A stretch of 64,000 bases of DNA from NCBI RefSeq assembly GCF_007970185.1, contig NZ_CP042431.1, positions 186,001 through 250,000 of the forward strand. Direction: 5' to 3'. This document shows positions 25,591 through 33,593 of the stretch, piece by piece. The position numbers were made by a program, and so were the translations under genes. The number at the start of each line of letters is the position of its first letter. Position 1 is the stretch's first letter. Source of the DNA: Pseudobacter ginsenosidimutans (GTDB lineage Bacteria; Bacteroidota; Bacteroidia; Chitinophagales; Chitinophagaceae). The notes beneath the pieces are model-generated. The model did no database searches. It saw only the letters and a list, made by a program, of their open reading frames with translations, and was not told the DNA's origin.

Positions 25591-25788
25591 CTCATCTCGT
25601 TTCATAGTGGCACAGGACGCTTCAATAGCATCACTAAAACTTCAGGGTCTACAATACTACAAAACAGATTAAAAAAAATTTCAACCAGGATACACTATTC
25701 AAAACCACACTTCAGAAATTCGATCATCAGATACCTTAAACCGTATATATTAAATCTTTACTACAGGGTTGGTTGTCCGGTGGGATCT

Positions 25789-25814
25789 GGAGGGGTATTC
25801 GTGAACTCCCCTCC
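25789..25814. repeat. GC-rich hairpin
   Basis: GGAGGGG and CCCCTCC enclose a 12-base loop. Imperfect pairing extends outward for about another 10 bp on each side (CGGTGGGATCT against TCCACACCG). It is the GC-richest spot in the region and has no associated T-run. Confidence 0.5.
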
Positions 25815-26064
25815 TCCACACCGCTTGAAAAACGTTCTGCTTCGCAGAGGGCAGTTCTCAGGAAACGAAGCTTCAACATCTTGACAAGAGAAATTGTGCT
25901 AATGGAAATTGGACTCTTCAGTTTTTTCAGTCAGGTCAGAGTTTGTTCTTTCAAAACACTAAAAATCACATGAGAAAATCCAAAAAAAATCTTTTAAAGA
26001 GCTTAATCGAATGGCAGAATATGGACATACCCTGCCGTAAAATTGGGAATAACTATCTTGTATA

Positions 26065-26086
26065 TACGAAGTAACGCTACTTCGTA
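26065..26086 (-). terminator. Hairpin just after fecR stop codon
   Basis: TACGAAGTA and TACTTCGTA form a perfect 9-bp stem with a four-base loop, 9 bp after the FecR stop codon on the minus strand. A following TATATAC tract is not a good T-run, so it may protect the 3' end rather than terminate strongly. Confidence 0.45.
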
Positions 26087-26094
26087 AAAGAACT

Positions 26095-27288
26095 TCATGG
26101 CATTACGATAACTTTTCTATCATCGATCCGGAACTTGATCCGCTCGGTCTTCTGCAATACCTGCAGGATCCGGCTGATCGGCAGTGACCGGGGCATGATA
26201 GCTACAAAATGATCATCAGGAATCTTGCCCTGGTACTCGACATCGATATCATAATACCGCTGGAGCTGCTTCATGATGTCCTGTATACTGGCGCCCTCTC
26301 CCTGGAAAACGAATTTGTCGTTCCTCCAGCCGGTCACCTCTTCAAGATCTGCATTTTTTATAAGAGCTAGTGCAGCATCACCTCTCTGTGCCCTGGCCTG
26401 CTGACCAGGTTTCAATACTGCTTTATCGTTGATCGCCGGCATTCCTACTTCCACCTTACCTGTGACCAATGTGGTCCTTACTGAAGGTTCGTTTGAATAG
26501 GCATTCACATTGAACTGAGTGCCTAAAACGCGGATCTCGGAATTATCAGCCATTACAATGAAAGGTCGTTTGGCATCCTTCGCAACATCGAAGTATACTT
26601 CACCGGTAATGGTTACACGACGTTCGCTTCCCGTGAATGCTGCAGGATACCTGATAGAGCTCGCTGTGTTCAGCCAGGCTCTTGTCCCATCCGCCATCGT
26701 TACTGAGAACATCACACCACGTGGAGTGGTCACTGTATTCAGTACTTCCTTTGCAGCCTCACCCTGTTTGTATACAAGTCCGTCGGACTCATTACTGATG
26801 GAACTGCCACCCTGATTGGCGAGTGCCGGATTCTGCTTGCCATCGAGCGCCACCTTCCTGCCATCAGCAAGTGTTAAAATAGCAGTTCCTTCGGGAGGTA
26901 AAATATCCTGTTGTAAAAGATCTTGTTTTTTCCCTGCCACCACCGGATCATTGTTCCTGGTCATATTAAAATAGAGGTAAACACCACCTGAAACAACAAT
27001 CACAAAAGAAGCGGCAATCGCAACCCTTTGCCAGAGTGTAAGCACTTTCTTTCTGAATTCAATACCTGGCCGCATACTATCCCATACGAGGGATTTGCGC
27101 TCATCTAATTTCTTGATGACTTTGATCTCCTCTACGAGATATTCTTTCGTCATTTTTTCAATGAACAAATTCACACCAGGAATTTTTCTCAACTCATCCA
27201 ACTCCTTGCTCTGTTCTTCGGACAACTTATTTGTTATCTTCAAAACAATCAATTCCTTTACTCGTTCTTCAACGTTTTTCTCCATCAT
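26095..27288 (-). CDS. FecR-family anti-sigma factor
   Basis: A 397-residue inner-membrane protein with a cytoplasmic helical sigma-binding domain (1-85) and one membrane segment at about 88-107. A periplasmic FecR domain follows (LADGRKVALDGKQNP, TPRGVMFSVTMADGTRAWLNTASSI, GEVYFDVAKDAKRPF, VLGTQFNVNAY). A C-terminal DUF4974/STN-like domain runs from about 310 to the end. The spacer with ISNESDGLVYK before TPRG is typical of Bacteroidota FecR. It is downstream of the sigma gene on the same strand and upstream of SusC/SusD, completing a surface-signalling set. Start choice between two adjacent ATGs is open. Confidence 0.93.
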   Translation of the reverse strand: MMEKNVEERVKELIVLKITNKLSEEQSKELDELRKIPGVNLFIEKMTKEYLVEEIKVIKKLDERKSLVWDSMRPGIEFRKKVLTLWQRVAIAASFVIVVSGGVYLYFNMTRNNDPVVAGKKQDLLQQDILPPEGTAILTLADGRKVALDGKQNPALANQGGSSISNESDGLVYKQGEAAKEVLNTVTTPRGVMFSVTMADGTRAWLNTASSIRYPAAFTGSERRVTITGEVYFDVAKDAKRPFIVMADNSEIRVLGTQFNVNAYSNEPSVRTTLVTGKVEVGMPAINDKAVLKPGQQARAQRGDAALALIKNADLEEVTGWRNDKFVFQGEGASIQDIMKQLQRYYDIDVEYQGKIPDDHFVAIMPRSLPISRILQVLQKTERIKFRIDDRKVIVMP

Positions 27289-27385
27289 GTCAAACTCATT
27301 TATTGGGCTTCACCAACTCTCTTCACGTTATGTATTAATAACGGCAAGAAAAAAAGATGGTACTCTACAAAACAAAAGTATTTCG

Positions 27386-27411
27386 AAAAAAAAATACCAC
27401 GATAGTGGTAT
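27386..27411 (-). terminator. Intrinsic terminator between sigma and fecR genes
   Basis: On the minus strand the stem ATACCAC/GTGGTAT with a four-base loop is followed by nine T residues. It stands between the ECF sigma gene (27439-28047) and fecR, so most sigma transcripts should end here, with fecR made by readthrough or its own promoter. Confidence 0.85.
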
Positions 27412-27438
27412 GTATAATTTTTAATGAATGATCACGCA

Positions 27439-28047
27439 TCAAAATAAAACAGAACTAACGATCGCTAGTACAAATTCAGCAACGTGCTTCTTCAACAGCG
27501 GTAAAGAATTCTTCAATCTGTTAGTTGCGATCCAGGTCTGATTTTTCACAGTCTGATAAGAAATTCCGAGCACCTCAGCAACCTTATTCGGTTCAAGCTG
27601 CTCAAAAACTCTTAACGTAATTACCTTTTGTGAAAGTGGTGGAAGCTTTTTTATTTCCTTGTGAAGTGTAGCTATCAGTTCTGCGTTCATCCGCTCAAAG
27701 TCAAGCGGGGAGCCGTCTTCCTCTTCCATGAAATAGAGGAATTCATAGTTGTTCCTGCTCCTGGTCTTCTCGCGTGAGAGATAATCAAAGCAGGCATTCC
27801 TGCTCGTTATATAAAGGAAGGATTTGATATTCGCAATACTCGGGAATGCAGTAGAGCGATTGAACACTTTCATGAAGGAATCAGCAACAATCTCTTCAGC
27901 CACTGCTTCATTATTCGTGAGCTTATAGGAGAAGTAAACGATCTCACTATAAAACTCATCAAATAAAAGATTGAAAGACCTTTCTTCCTTCAAATGAAAT
28001 GCATGAATGAATTCAAGTTCATCTTTGTAGTAACCACCAATGATCAT
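27439..28047 (-). CDS. RNA polymerase ECF sigma factor (FecI-like)
   Basis: A 202-residue sigma-70 family factor. Region 2 (about 20-95) includes FDEFYSEIVYFSYKLTNNEA and the SFLYITSRNACFDYL segment. Region 4 (about 125-185) has LPPLSQKVITLRVFEQL and the HTH VAEVLGISYQTVKNQ. A hydrophobic C-terminal tail (VAEFVLAIVSSVLF) is common in Bacteroidota FecR-partner sigma factors. It should direct transcription of the fecR-susC-susD-tlpA set to its left. A perfect terminator follows the gene. Confidence 0.92.
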   Translation of the reverse strand: MIIGGYYKDELEFIHAFHLKEERSFNLLFDEFYSEIVYFSYKLTNNEAVAEEIVADSFMKVFNRSTAFPSIANIKSFLYITSRNACFDYLSREKTRSRNNYEFLYFMEEEDGSPLDFERMNAELIATLHKEIKKLPPLSQKVITLRVFEQLEPNKVAEVLGISYQTVKNQTWIATNRLKNSLPLLKKHVAEFVLAIVSSVLF

Positions 28048-28577
28048 CTTATAGAGCCTTTTGAAAATCGGAAATATAGATTATGGTCTGATGCGGCTCA
28101 CAGAGGATAAGATTGTAAAAGGTGTTTTTCATTCAATTTTGGCGCATTTGATATAGCGCAACAAAATAAGAAAACAATGTCACAATTGTGCAATTATGTG
28201 ACGGAAGAAATGGCCGCATATTTTCAAAACGAAATTTACGTTCTGGCACAGATTACCAGATGTAAACAAAAGTCGACACAAAGGAAATAACGTACTTTTC
28301 CTCCACGGTCCTGTTCATCATCCTGTAGCTAACTGCAATAAGTATAAAAAAATTATGCCAGACAAGTGCTAAATCCTTTTAGACCGCAAGGCGACGTTCA
28401 ATTGAATAGAGTGAATTCGGTAGGTATAAGATCAGAAAAAAATATTCTTTTACTGATTCTTGATACAATTTATGCAATTATCATATACAACAAAAAAATA
28501 ATTAATCACATGGTTTATGCACAAAAACTGCATTTCGCTGTGTATTATCCTCTTCTCACATGCGCATCACCGTTATA
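28048..28577. other. AT-rich intergenic region upstream of the sigma gene
   Basis: These 530 bp hold no supported gene. A 74-codon plus-strand frame at 28366-28590 is probably chance, since it overlaps the N-acetyltransferase stop and has no relatives I recognise. The palindromic site at 28179-28202 is the main structured element. Confidence 0.5.
28179..28202. promoter_or_regulatory. Palindromic site upstream of ECF sigma gene
   Basis: GTCACA and TGTGAC flank a centre that itself contains CACAATTGTG, a perfect 10-bp palindrome. It lies 132-155 bp upstream of the sigma start codon. Its TGTGA half-sites resemble CRP/FNR-family operators in form; the binding protein is not known. Confidence 0.35.
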
Positions 28578-29342
28578 TCAGGAATATTGAAGATCGATCC
28601 CGAATTCCCTTTTCAACAACTCCTTCACTTCCTCCTCCGTTTCTATCTCCACTTCAAAATCACCCTTGCCATATGTTACCGTAAAAGTATTGCCGCTTAA
28701 TGTTTTTCTGCCATTCTCCGTAGGCATCGTTACCAGCCGCTTCCTTGTAAACCTCGATCCGGGGCTGATTTGATGATACTTGCACATCTCCTCGAACTCA
28801 CGCAACCTGCAGGGAGTATGCGTGAAAACATACAGCGGTTTGGCAGTATGATTCTCTATCCTGCTTACCAGCAGATCATTCATGTCATGTGTGCGCATCC
28901 GGTAGATATTGCGCTCATCATCCTGGTCCATCTGGAAGTCCAGCTCCAATGGCCGCATGGCAAAATCACCATAGCCCACATCCACCAGGTACAAAATATG
29001 GTGAACGTAAACCAGTATGCTCATATGATCATACTCGGGTTCAAAATTGCCGCGCTCATAATTATAGGTTCGCGCAGATACCATGATGGTCTCGAATTTC
29101 ATGGCATGCAGCAATTGGTAGAACAGGCTGTTGAGCTCGTAACAGAAACCGCCTCTCCTTTTGCGCACCACTTTGTCGAACTGCGCCCCGGGATCGATGT
29201 AGATAGGAATGTTCCGGTGAATATCGAGGTTTTCGAACGGTACTGTCAGCAGATGTGCTTTCTGCAGGGCGATCAAAGTTTCCAGTGTTGGCTCGGATCC
29301 GCCGGTGTACCCGATTCTTTCATGGTAGGCTTTAATATCCAT
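28578..29342 (-). CDS. Arylamine N-acetyltransferase
   Basis: A 254-residue cytosolic enzyme that transfers acetyl from acetyl-CoA to arylamines and hydrazines through a cysteine thioester. The catalytic triad is complete: Cys67 in RRGGFCYELN, His106 in DHMSILV and Asp121 in VDVGYGD. The ATG at 29342 gives the family start (MDIKAYHERIGY); 21 further in-frame codons upstream look non-coding. It is somewhat shorter than the 270-280 residues usual in proteobacteria. The physiological substrate is unknown, and no pathway partner lies nearby. Confidence 0.93.
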   Translation of the reverse strand: MDIKAYHERIGYTGGSEPTLETLIALQKAHLLTVPFENLDIHRNIPIYIDPGAQFDKVVRKRRGGFCYELNSLFYQLLHAMKFETIMVSARTYNYERGNFEPEYDHMSILVYVHHILYLVDVGYGDFAMRPLELDFQMDQDDERNIYRMRTHDMNDLLVSRIENHTAKPLYVFTHTPCRLREFEEMCKYHQISPGSRFTRKRLVTMPTENGRKTLSGNTFTVTYGKGDFEVEIETEEEVKELLKREFGIDLQYS

Positions 29343-29417
29343 GCCCGGAATGTAGGAAGTTTTTATTGCATACGAAGTAGACAAATTTCGGCTTCCTGCC
29401 AACAAAAAGAGGATATG

Positions 29418-29942
29418 CTATTTCGCCTGGAGAGAGTCTGCTTTAGGCTGTGGTGGCTTCTTGCCCCAGGTCATCCGGTTCACGATCTCCGCAATCACAG
29501 TATCGAATTTCACCAGTTGCTCTTCTGTACAAAGGGCGCGCACCTTCTCGAAGTGATGGATAGTGATGAGGTCCAGCTGGCGCTGCAGGACAGTAACATC
29601 CTGGCCGCGCACTGAAAGAAGGGAATCATATTGAGGTTCCTGCGTGATCTTCATCAGGTCAAAGAACCTTTTCTTGGAAGCCCGGATAGAATCCAGCACG
29701 GGCTTTTGTTGTGCAATGAGAGTATCCCGCAGTTTCCAGTAAACGGTTTCCTGCTCGGGGCTCAGCTTCAGCTCATTCACCATGAACTGCCCCATCTTCT
29801 TTTCCTTGTCAGCAGCGGAAGAGGATACGGCCGCCTTCGCGGGCCTTTCTTTCAACCAGTAAAAGCTAAGGGTGAGAATGTTGGTACCAAGCAATATTAC
29901 TACAAGCCAGAGAAGCCATTTCTGTTGCGGGAATTTCTTCAT
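29418..29942 (-). CDS. Spy/CpxP-like periplasmic sensor protein, membrane-anchored
   Basis: A 174-residue protein with an uncleaved N-terminal helix (about 8-28) and a helical periplasmic domain. LSPEQETVYWKLRDTLIAQQ and FEKVRALCTEEQLVKFDTVI mark the LTxxQ-type repeats of Spy/CpxP/ZraP/CnrX proteins. These act as chaperones or metal/stress sensors. Its start overlaps the end of the anti-sigma-like gene by 4 bp, so they are translationally coupled. With sigma factor and anti-sigma it forms a three-gene set like the CnrY-CnrX-CnrH metal-response group. Inducing signal not known. Confidence 0.8.
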   Translation of the reverse strand: MKKFPQQKWLLWLVVILLGTNILTLSFYWLKERPAKAAVSSSAADKEKKMGQFMVNELKLSPEQETVYWKLRDTLIAQQKPVLDSIRASKKRFFDLMKITQEPQYDSLLSVRGQDVTVLQRQLDLITIHHFEKVRALCTEEQLVKFDTVIAEIVNRMTWGKKPPQPKADSLQAK

Positions 29943-30283
29943 GGTTCGTTCGGGGTTTCGTCATACACCGCGTAGGTGTTTATGGATGAGTAATCCGCCA
30001 CTACCATGGGAGCGGACTGGTCTGTTGCCTGAGAACTGGCCGGGCTCTGCACCATTTTCATGATCGTGGTGATATTCAGCAGCAAAACGATGGCTGCCAG
30101 GCCCAATGAAAGGGCCGGCCTGGTCAGGAGCCTTCCGAATTTACCGATGGAAGCTGTTTCCAGCTCCTGTTCCATCCTGGCCCGGAGCCTGGAATAAAAG
30201 AACTCCGGCGCCACGGCACGCTTCATTCCCCGGAGGCTGTCCAGGATCTCTTCTTGTTCTTTATTGTTCATCTCAGGTGACAT
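29939..30283 (-). CDS. Probable anti-sigma factor, single-pass membrane protein
   Basis: A 114-residue protein with a short charged N-terminal cytoplasmic part (1-53), one membrane segment at about 54-72 and a small periplasmic tail. It has no recognisable FecR or zinc-finger motif. The gene follows an RpoE-type sigma gene by 57 bp and overlaps the CpxP-like gene by 4 bp, the standard place for an anti-sigma factor. The assignment is by position and topology. Confidence 0.7.
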   Translation of the reverse strand: MSPEMNNKEQEEILDSLRGMKRAVAPEFFYSRLRARMEQELETASIGKFGRLLTRPALSLGLAAIVLLLNITTIMKMVQSPASSQATDQSAPMVVADYSSINTYAVYDETPNEP

Positions 30284-30340
30284 ACTGATGTGTTTTTCAA
30301 AACTATGTAGTTTGACGTTATTATTATAGAAAACATGCGA

Positions 30341-30916
30341 CTATTTCCTGTTCTGACCGGGCTGCGACTCCAGCAGTTTACGGAGGTTCTGGCGGGCCCT
30401 GAACAGCAGGGATTCCACCGCCGAAACGCTCAGATTCATCACCTGGGCTATTTCCTGGTAGCTCAACTCCTCGGATTTCAATAAAATAAAGGCTGTTTTC
30501 TGGTTTTCCGGCAGCTGGTCTATCAGCCTGAACAGGATGGCGGCCTGCTCCTTCTGGTCCAGCACCACGCCGGGATGGTGGAAATTCACGGGGTCATGGA
30601 GCACTTCATTGTCCGGGCCAAACAGGCTGGTGATGAACGCGAACCGTTTCTTCCGTTTCCGGCTCCGGATCAGGTCAAGACTCTTCGTTACCGTGATCCG
30701 GTAGATCCAGGTGCTGAGACGGCTGTCGCCCTTGAACTGGTCGATGGAGCGGTACACCTGGATGAACACTTCCTGCGCCACGTCTTCCGAATCGGAAGTA
30801 TCGTGCACAATGCTGAGGGCCGTGTTGTAAACCATATCCTGGCAGTCTTCCACCAACTTTTTAAACGAAAGCTCATCTCCACTGCGGAGTTGTTGTATCA
30901 GATCCTGTTCTGTCAA
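30341..30916 (-). CDS. ECF sigma factor, RpoE-like
   Basis: A 191-residue sigma factor. Region 2 shows YNTALSIVHDTSDSEDVAQE followed by VFIQVYRSIDQFKGDSRLS and the TWIYRITVTKSLDLIRSRKR segment. Region 4 shows LPENQKTAFILLKSEELS with the HTH YQEIAQVMNLSVSAVESL. It differs from the two FecI-like factors in this window and belongs to the envelope-stress group. It heads the operon sigma, anti-sigma, CpxP-like. A 250-bp divergent region separates it from the LytTR gene. Confidence 0.93.
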   Translation of the reverse strand: MTEQDLIQQLRSGDELSFKKLVEDCQDMVYNTALSIVHDTSDSEDVAQEVFIQVYRSIDQFKGDSRLSTWIYRITVTKSLDLIRSRKRKKRFAFITSLFGPDNEVLHDPVNFHHPGVVLDQKEQAAILFRLIDQLPENQKTAFILLKSEELSYQEIAQVMNLSVSAVESLLFRARQNLRKLLESQPGQNRK

Positions 30917-31166
30917 GCAAACGGCCGTTTAGAATTTAAGGCTACAACTTACGAAAACCTTCTGATTCCGCACACCACGTATCGGCCACACAATAAATTT
31001 TATCCATAAATAAAGGGTTTTCGCTGTCAGTTTCAGGGCATTCGCTTCTAATTGTAAAATAAAATAAAAAAAATGTACTAAGAGTAGTCCTAAATTCTCC
31101 TTTGTGTGTCTATATATAGTTTGTAGTAGAGATTAAATCATTGTAGACTCCAGAACCCTAATTGCT

Positions 31167-31550
31167 ATGCAGACATTCTTTTTTGTTAAGGAACAGGGGC
31201 GTTACGTACGCGTGGATTTTGCTTCCATCTTATACATAGAAGCAAGAAGCAATTATGTGCAGATCGTTACCTCCTCCCGTGTGTTCATGTGCCTGGTATC
31301 GATGCGCCAGATTGAAAAATTATTACCGGCAGAAGGCTTCTGCCGCGTACACCGCTCTTATATCGTGGGAATTTCCAGCATCCAGAGCTTCGACAAGGAG
31401 AGGATCTATATGGAAGACCGTATGATCCCCATTGGAGACCGCTATCGCAGCGCCCTGCACCGCAGCGTTACCATGGTTCGCTGCAAGAACAGCGATGCTA
31501 TGATGATGGATGAAGAAGATGCCATGATCCTGGTGGATGAGGAGGATTGA
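31167..31550 (+). CDS. Stand-alone LytTR DNA-binding domain protein
   Basis: A 127-residue protein formed almost wholly by a LytTR DNA-binding domain (about 5-105), with the motifs ILYIEARSNYVQIVT, LPAEGFCRVHRSYIV and IPIGDRYRSAL. No receiver domain is fused, unlike most LytR/AgrA regulators. The last 20 residues are a run of Asp, Glu and Met, giving a strongly acidic tail. Its stop codon abuts the stop codon of the convergent gene (TGATCA at 31548-31553). It probably regulates nearby or surface-protein genes; targets unknown. Confidence 0.9.
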   Translation: MQTFFFVKEQGRYVRVDFASILYIEARSNYVQIVTSSRVFMCLVSMRQIEKLLPAEGFCRVHRSYIVGISSIQSFDKERIYMEDRMIPIGDRYRSALHRSVTMVRCKNSDAMMMDEEDAMILVDEED

Positions 31551-32912
31551 TCACCTCCCTTTCATCCACCTCACCGGCCCGATATTGTACCTGCTACCCA
31601 CAAAGCGCAGTGTATACAAACCTGCCGCCATTCCGTTCACCGGAACCATGATGTCCTGTTGACCAGCTTCCAGCTTCACTGTCACCTGGCTCAAAACCTG
31701 TCCTGAAAAATTACTGATGATCAGCTTACCCTGTTGCGCTTCACGCGTGATCAGCCTTACCGGCAATTGATTACCGCTGCAGGGACTGCAGAGCATCCTG
31801 ATCTTATCCTGACTGGCATCATCGGATCTCACATAGATGATCTTCGAATGCTGATACCTTCCATCCCTATCCTGCATGCGTAACCGAAAATAAACGGCTG
31901 CCTGCAGCGGAAGGGTGTATTGATAGGATGACGGCCTGTTATTAGCCTGGACGAACGCCACCTGCGAAAAATTGTTTCCATCAGCACTTTGTTCAAGTCC
32001 GTACCCTTCCACATTATCTTCTGAGCTGCTCTTCCAGAGCACGCGGATCTGCTGTCCGCTGATCAATGCATTGAAAGATTCCAGCACCACGGGCAATACA
32101 ACGGCACAGCCCGTGCAATTGGGAGTTACAATGGCAGCACCAAAGGTTCCCGCTCCACTGGTGGTTGCGCCTGTTGCCTGGCAAACCAGCAGGTTAGCCT
32201 CATCAGTGAGATCATTGTTGAGCAAAGCATTACCGGTATAGTAAATACAGGCATTACTGCCCACAGGACGCACAATGAATCCATCCAGGTCATTATTGAT
32301 GATGCCATTGGTATTTACAACAGAATTAGGTCCCAGGCAAACATCAGCTCCTCCATTCACATCTATCACCCCTACATTGAAAGTTCCAAGGTTCACCATT
32401 TCGCCGGACAAATTCACTACCTGTCCGGGAGCATTGAAAACTGCCGTTGGAGATGCATTCACCAAATCTGCCGTGGTGGAAGAAAGCCCGAATGTTCCAT
32501 TGATATTCGCTGTTCCGTAATTGATGAAAGCACCATCAGTCCCGCCCACATTCAAACTACCATTGATGGTAATAGTTCCATGATTGGTGATAGCGCTGCC
32601 AGCATTAAGATTTACACCCGGCAGGGTCAGGCTGCCGCCGGTCATCACCACAATCGCTCCGCCATTGAAGTTCAGATTCTGAATGGTGAGCGTTCCGCAA
32701 ACCTGGATGGTGCCGCCGCTTAAATTCACATTGTTAAGAGTAGTGGCAGCGCCTGAGTAAGAAAAGATCTGGCCTGTATTTATATTGGACCCATCCGTTA
32801 AAGGAGTTCCGGTGCAGGCTCCGTCAGGAGTACCTGAAGGAAAAGGACATTGAGCCTGGATCTGCCATGAAGCGCCGCAAAGAAGGACTGTTACAAATAG
32901 AATTATTCGCAT
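31551..32912 (-). CDS. Secreted Gly/Asn-rich repeat protein with type IX secretion-like C-terminus
   Basis: A 453-residue exported protein with a signal peptide ending at about residue 20 (QIQAQ). Residues 50-270 are rich in Gly, Asn and Thr with repeating patterns such as GGTIQVCGTLTIQNLNFNGG, which suggests a right-handed beta-helix. A fibronectin-like section (about 280-365, LESFNALISGQQIRVLWKSS) and a C-terminal segment of about 75 residues follow. The C-terminal segment has GKLIISNFSGQVL and GLYTLRFVG and resembles type IX sorting domains, although it ends in a basic VRWMKGR. Likely a surface adhesin; ligand unknown. Confidence 0.8.
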   Translation of the reverse strand: MRIILFVTVLLCGASWQIQAQCPFPSGTPDGACTGTPLTDGSNINTGQIFSYSGAATTLNNVNLSGGTIQVCGTLTIQNLNFNGGAIVVMTGGSLTLPGVNLNAGSAITNHGTITINGSLNVGGTDGAFINYGTANINGTFGLSSTTADLVNASPTAVFNAPGQVVNLSGEMVNLGTFNVGVIDVNGGADVCLGPNSVVNTNGIINNDLDGFIVRPVGSNACIYYTGNALLNNDLTDEANLLVCQATGATTSGAGTFGAAIVTPNCTGCAVVLPVVLESFNALISGQQIRVLWKSSSEDNVEGYGLEQSADGNNFSQVAFVQANNRPSSYQYTLPLQAAVYFRLRMQDRDGRYQHSKIIYVRSDDASQDKIRMLCSPCSGNQLPVRLITREAQQGKLIISNFSGQVLSQVTVKLEAGQQDIMVPVNGMAAGLYTLRFVGSRYNIGPVRWMKGR

Positions 32913-33051
32913 AATTACTGATTAGGTAGGTAATAAATAATCATGAAACCAGACTGGCTTATGGCAGGGCTAATCAGTAAAGGGAGGGGAATTGCGTTGG
33001 GGTAATAACGCTGTATTGAAATGATATATATAAAGTTATTAAAATGCAAAA

Positions 33052-33077
33052 TGCCCGCCAAATAAAATTGCCGGGCA
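33052..33077 (-). terminator. Terminator of the VOC gene
   Basis: TGCCCG and CGGGCA form a stem with a 14-base AT-rich loop. Read on the minus strand it is followed by TTTTGCATTTT. It lies about 90 bp downstream of the VOC-family stop codon. Confidence 0.6.
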
Positions 33078-33167
33078 CTTGCCATGGAAAATCGTCAGAT
33101 TCGGTCAACCGTGACCGTTACCTGCGTAATTGAATGAAAGGAACAATAACTTGTATACAAAACGGTT

Positions 33168-33593
33168 TTATTTCTCGTCGAAGTTCACCATCCATTTGAT
33201 ACCGTATTTATCGTTGAACATCCCGAACCAGGCGCCCCAGGGAGCTTTATCATAAGGCACTTCCACAGAACCACCGGCAGACAAGGCATTGAAGAGCCGT
33301 TCTCCGTCTTCTTTGGAATCAGGCGTAATGGCCAGTGAAATGGCCGTACCATTAACAGCCTTATGTCCCTGTGATTCCAATGCATCGGTTCCCATCAGCA
33401 TCACATCCTTATTGATCGGCAGGGCGATGTGCATGATCTGGTTCTTTTCAGCCTCAGGCAGATTGGCCGCCATTCCCGGCATATCGCTGAACCGGGTAAC
33501 GTTTACGAACTCACCGCCAAATACTGATTTGTAGAAATTGAAAACCTCCTCCGTATTACCCATGAAATTAAGGTAAGGATGGATCGTTGCCAT
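33168..33593 (-). CDS. VOC-family protein (PhnB-like)
   Basis: A 141-residue protein of the vicinal-oxygen-chelate fold, PhnB/3-demethylubiquinone methyltransferase-like group. Its start reads IHPYLNFMGNTEEVFNFYKS and it ends with GAWFGMFNDKYGIKWMVNF, both typical of the family. It is cytosolic and single-domain. Members of this group mostly have no assigned reaction. A repeat element (33684-33834) lies upstream of its start codon. The family call is secure. Confidence 0.9.
   Translation of the reverse strand: MATIHPYLNFMGNTEEVFNFYKSVFGGEFVNVTRFSDMPGMAANLPEAEKNQIMHIALPINKDVMLMGTDALESQGHKAVNGTAISLAITPDSKEDGERLFNALSAGGSVEVPYDKAPWGAWFGMFNDKYGIKWMVNFDEK

Larger units (their letters stand above)
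25168..26094. other. Long leader region between fecR and susC, rich in hairpins
   Basis: This 927-bp region contains no credible gene. It holds four distinct hairpins (25294-25348, 25555-25590, 25789-25814 and 26065-26086). Between about 25770 and 25880 the DNA is more GC-rich than its flanks and has several small stem-loops, including CTGC-TTC-GCAG. A structured non-coding RNA or an attenuated susC leader could sit here. Confidence 0.5.

Noticed and set aside
25773-25973. 66-codon plus-strand frame in the susC leader
   Set aside because: It runs through hairpin DNA, has no start context or relatives, and is better explained as structured non-coding sequence.
28770-29615. 281-codon plus-strand frame over the N-acetyltransferase gene
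   Set aside because: The opposite strand encodes a full catalytic triad; the plus frame has no family features.
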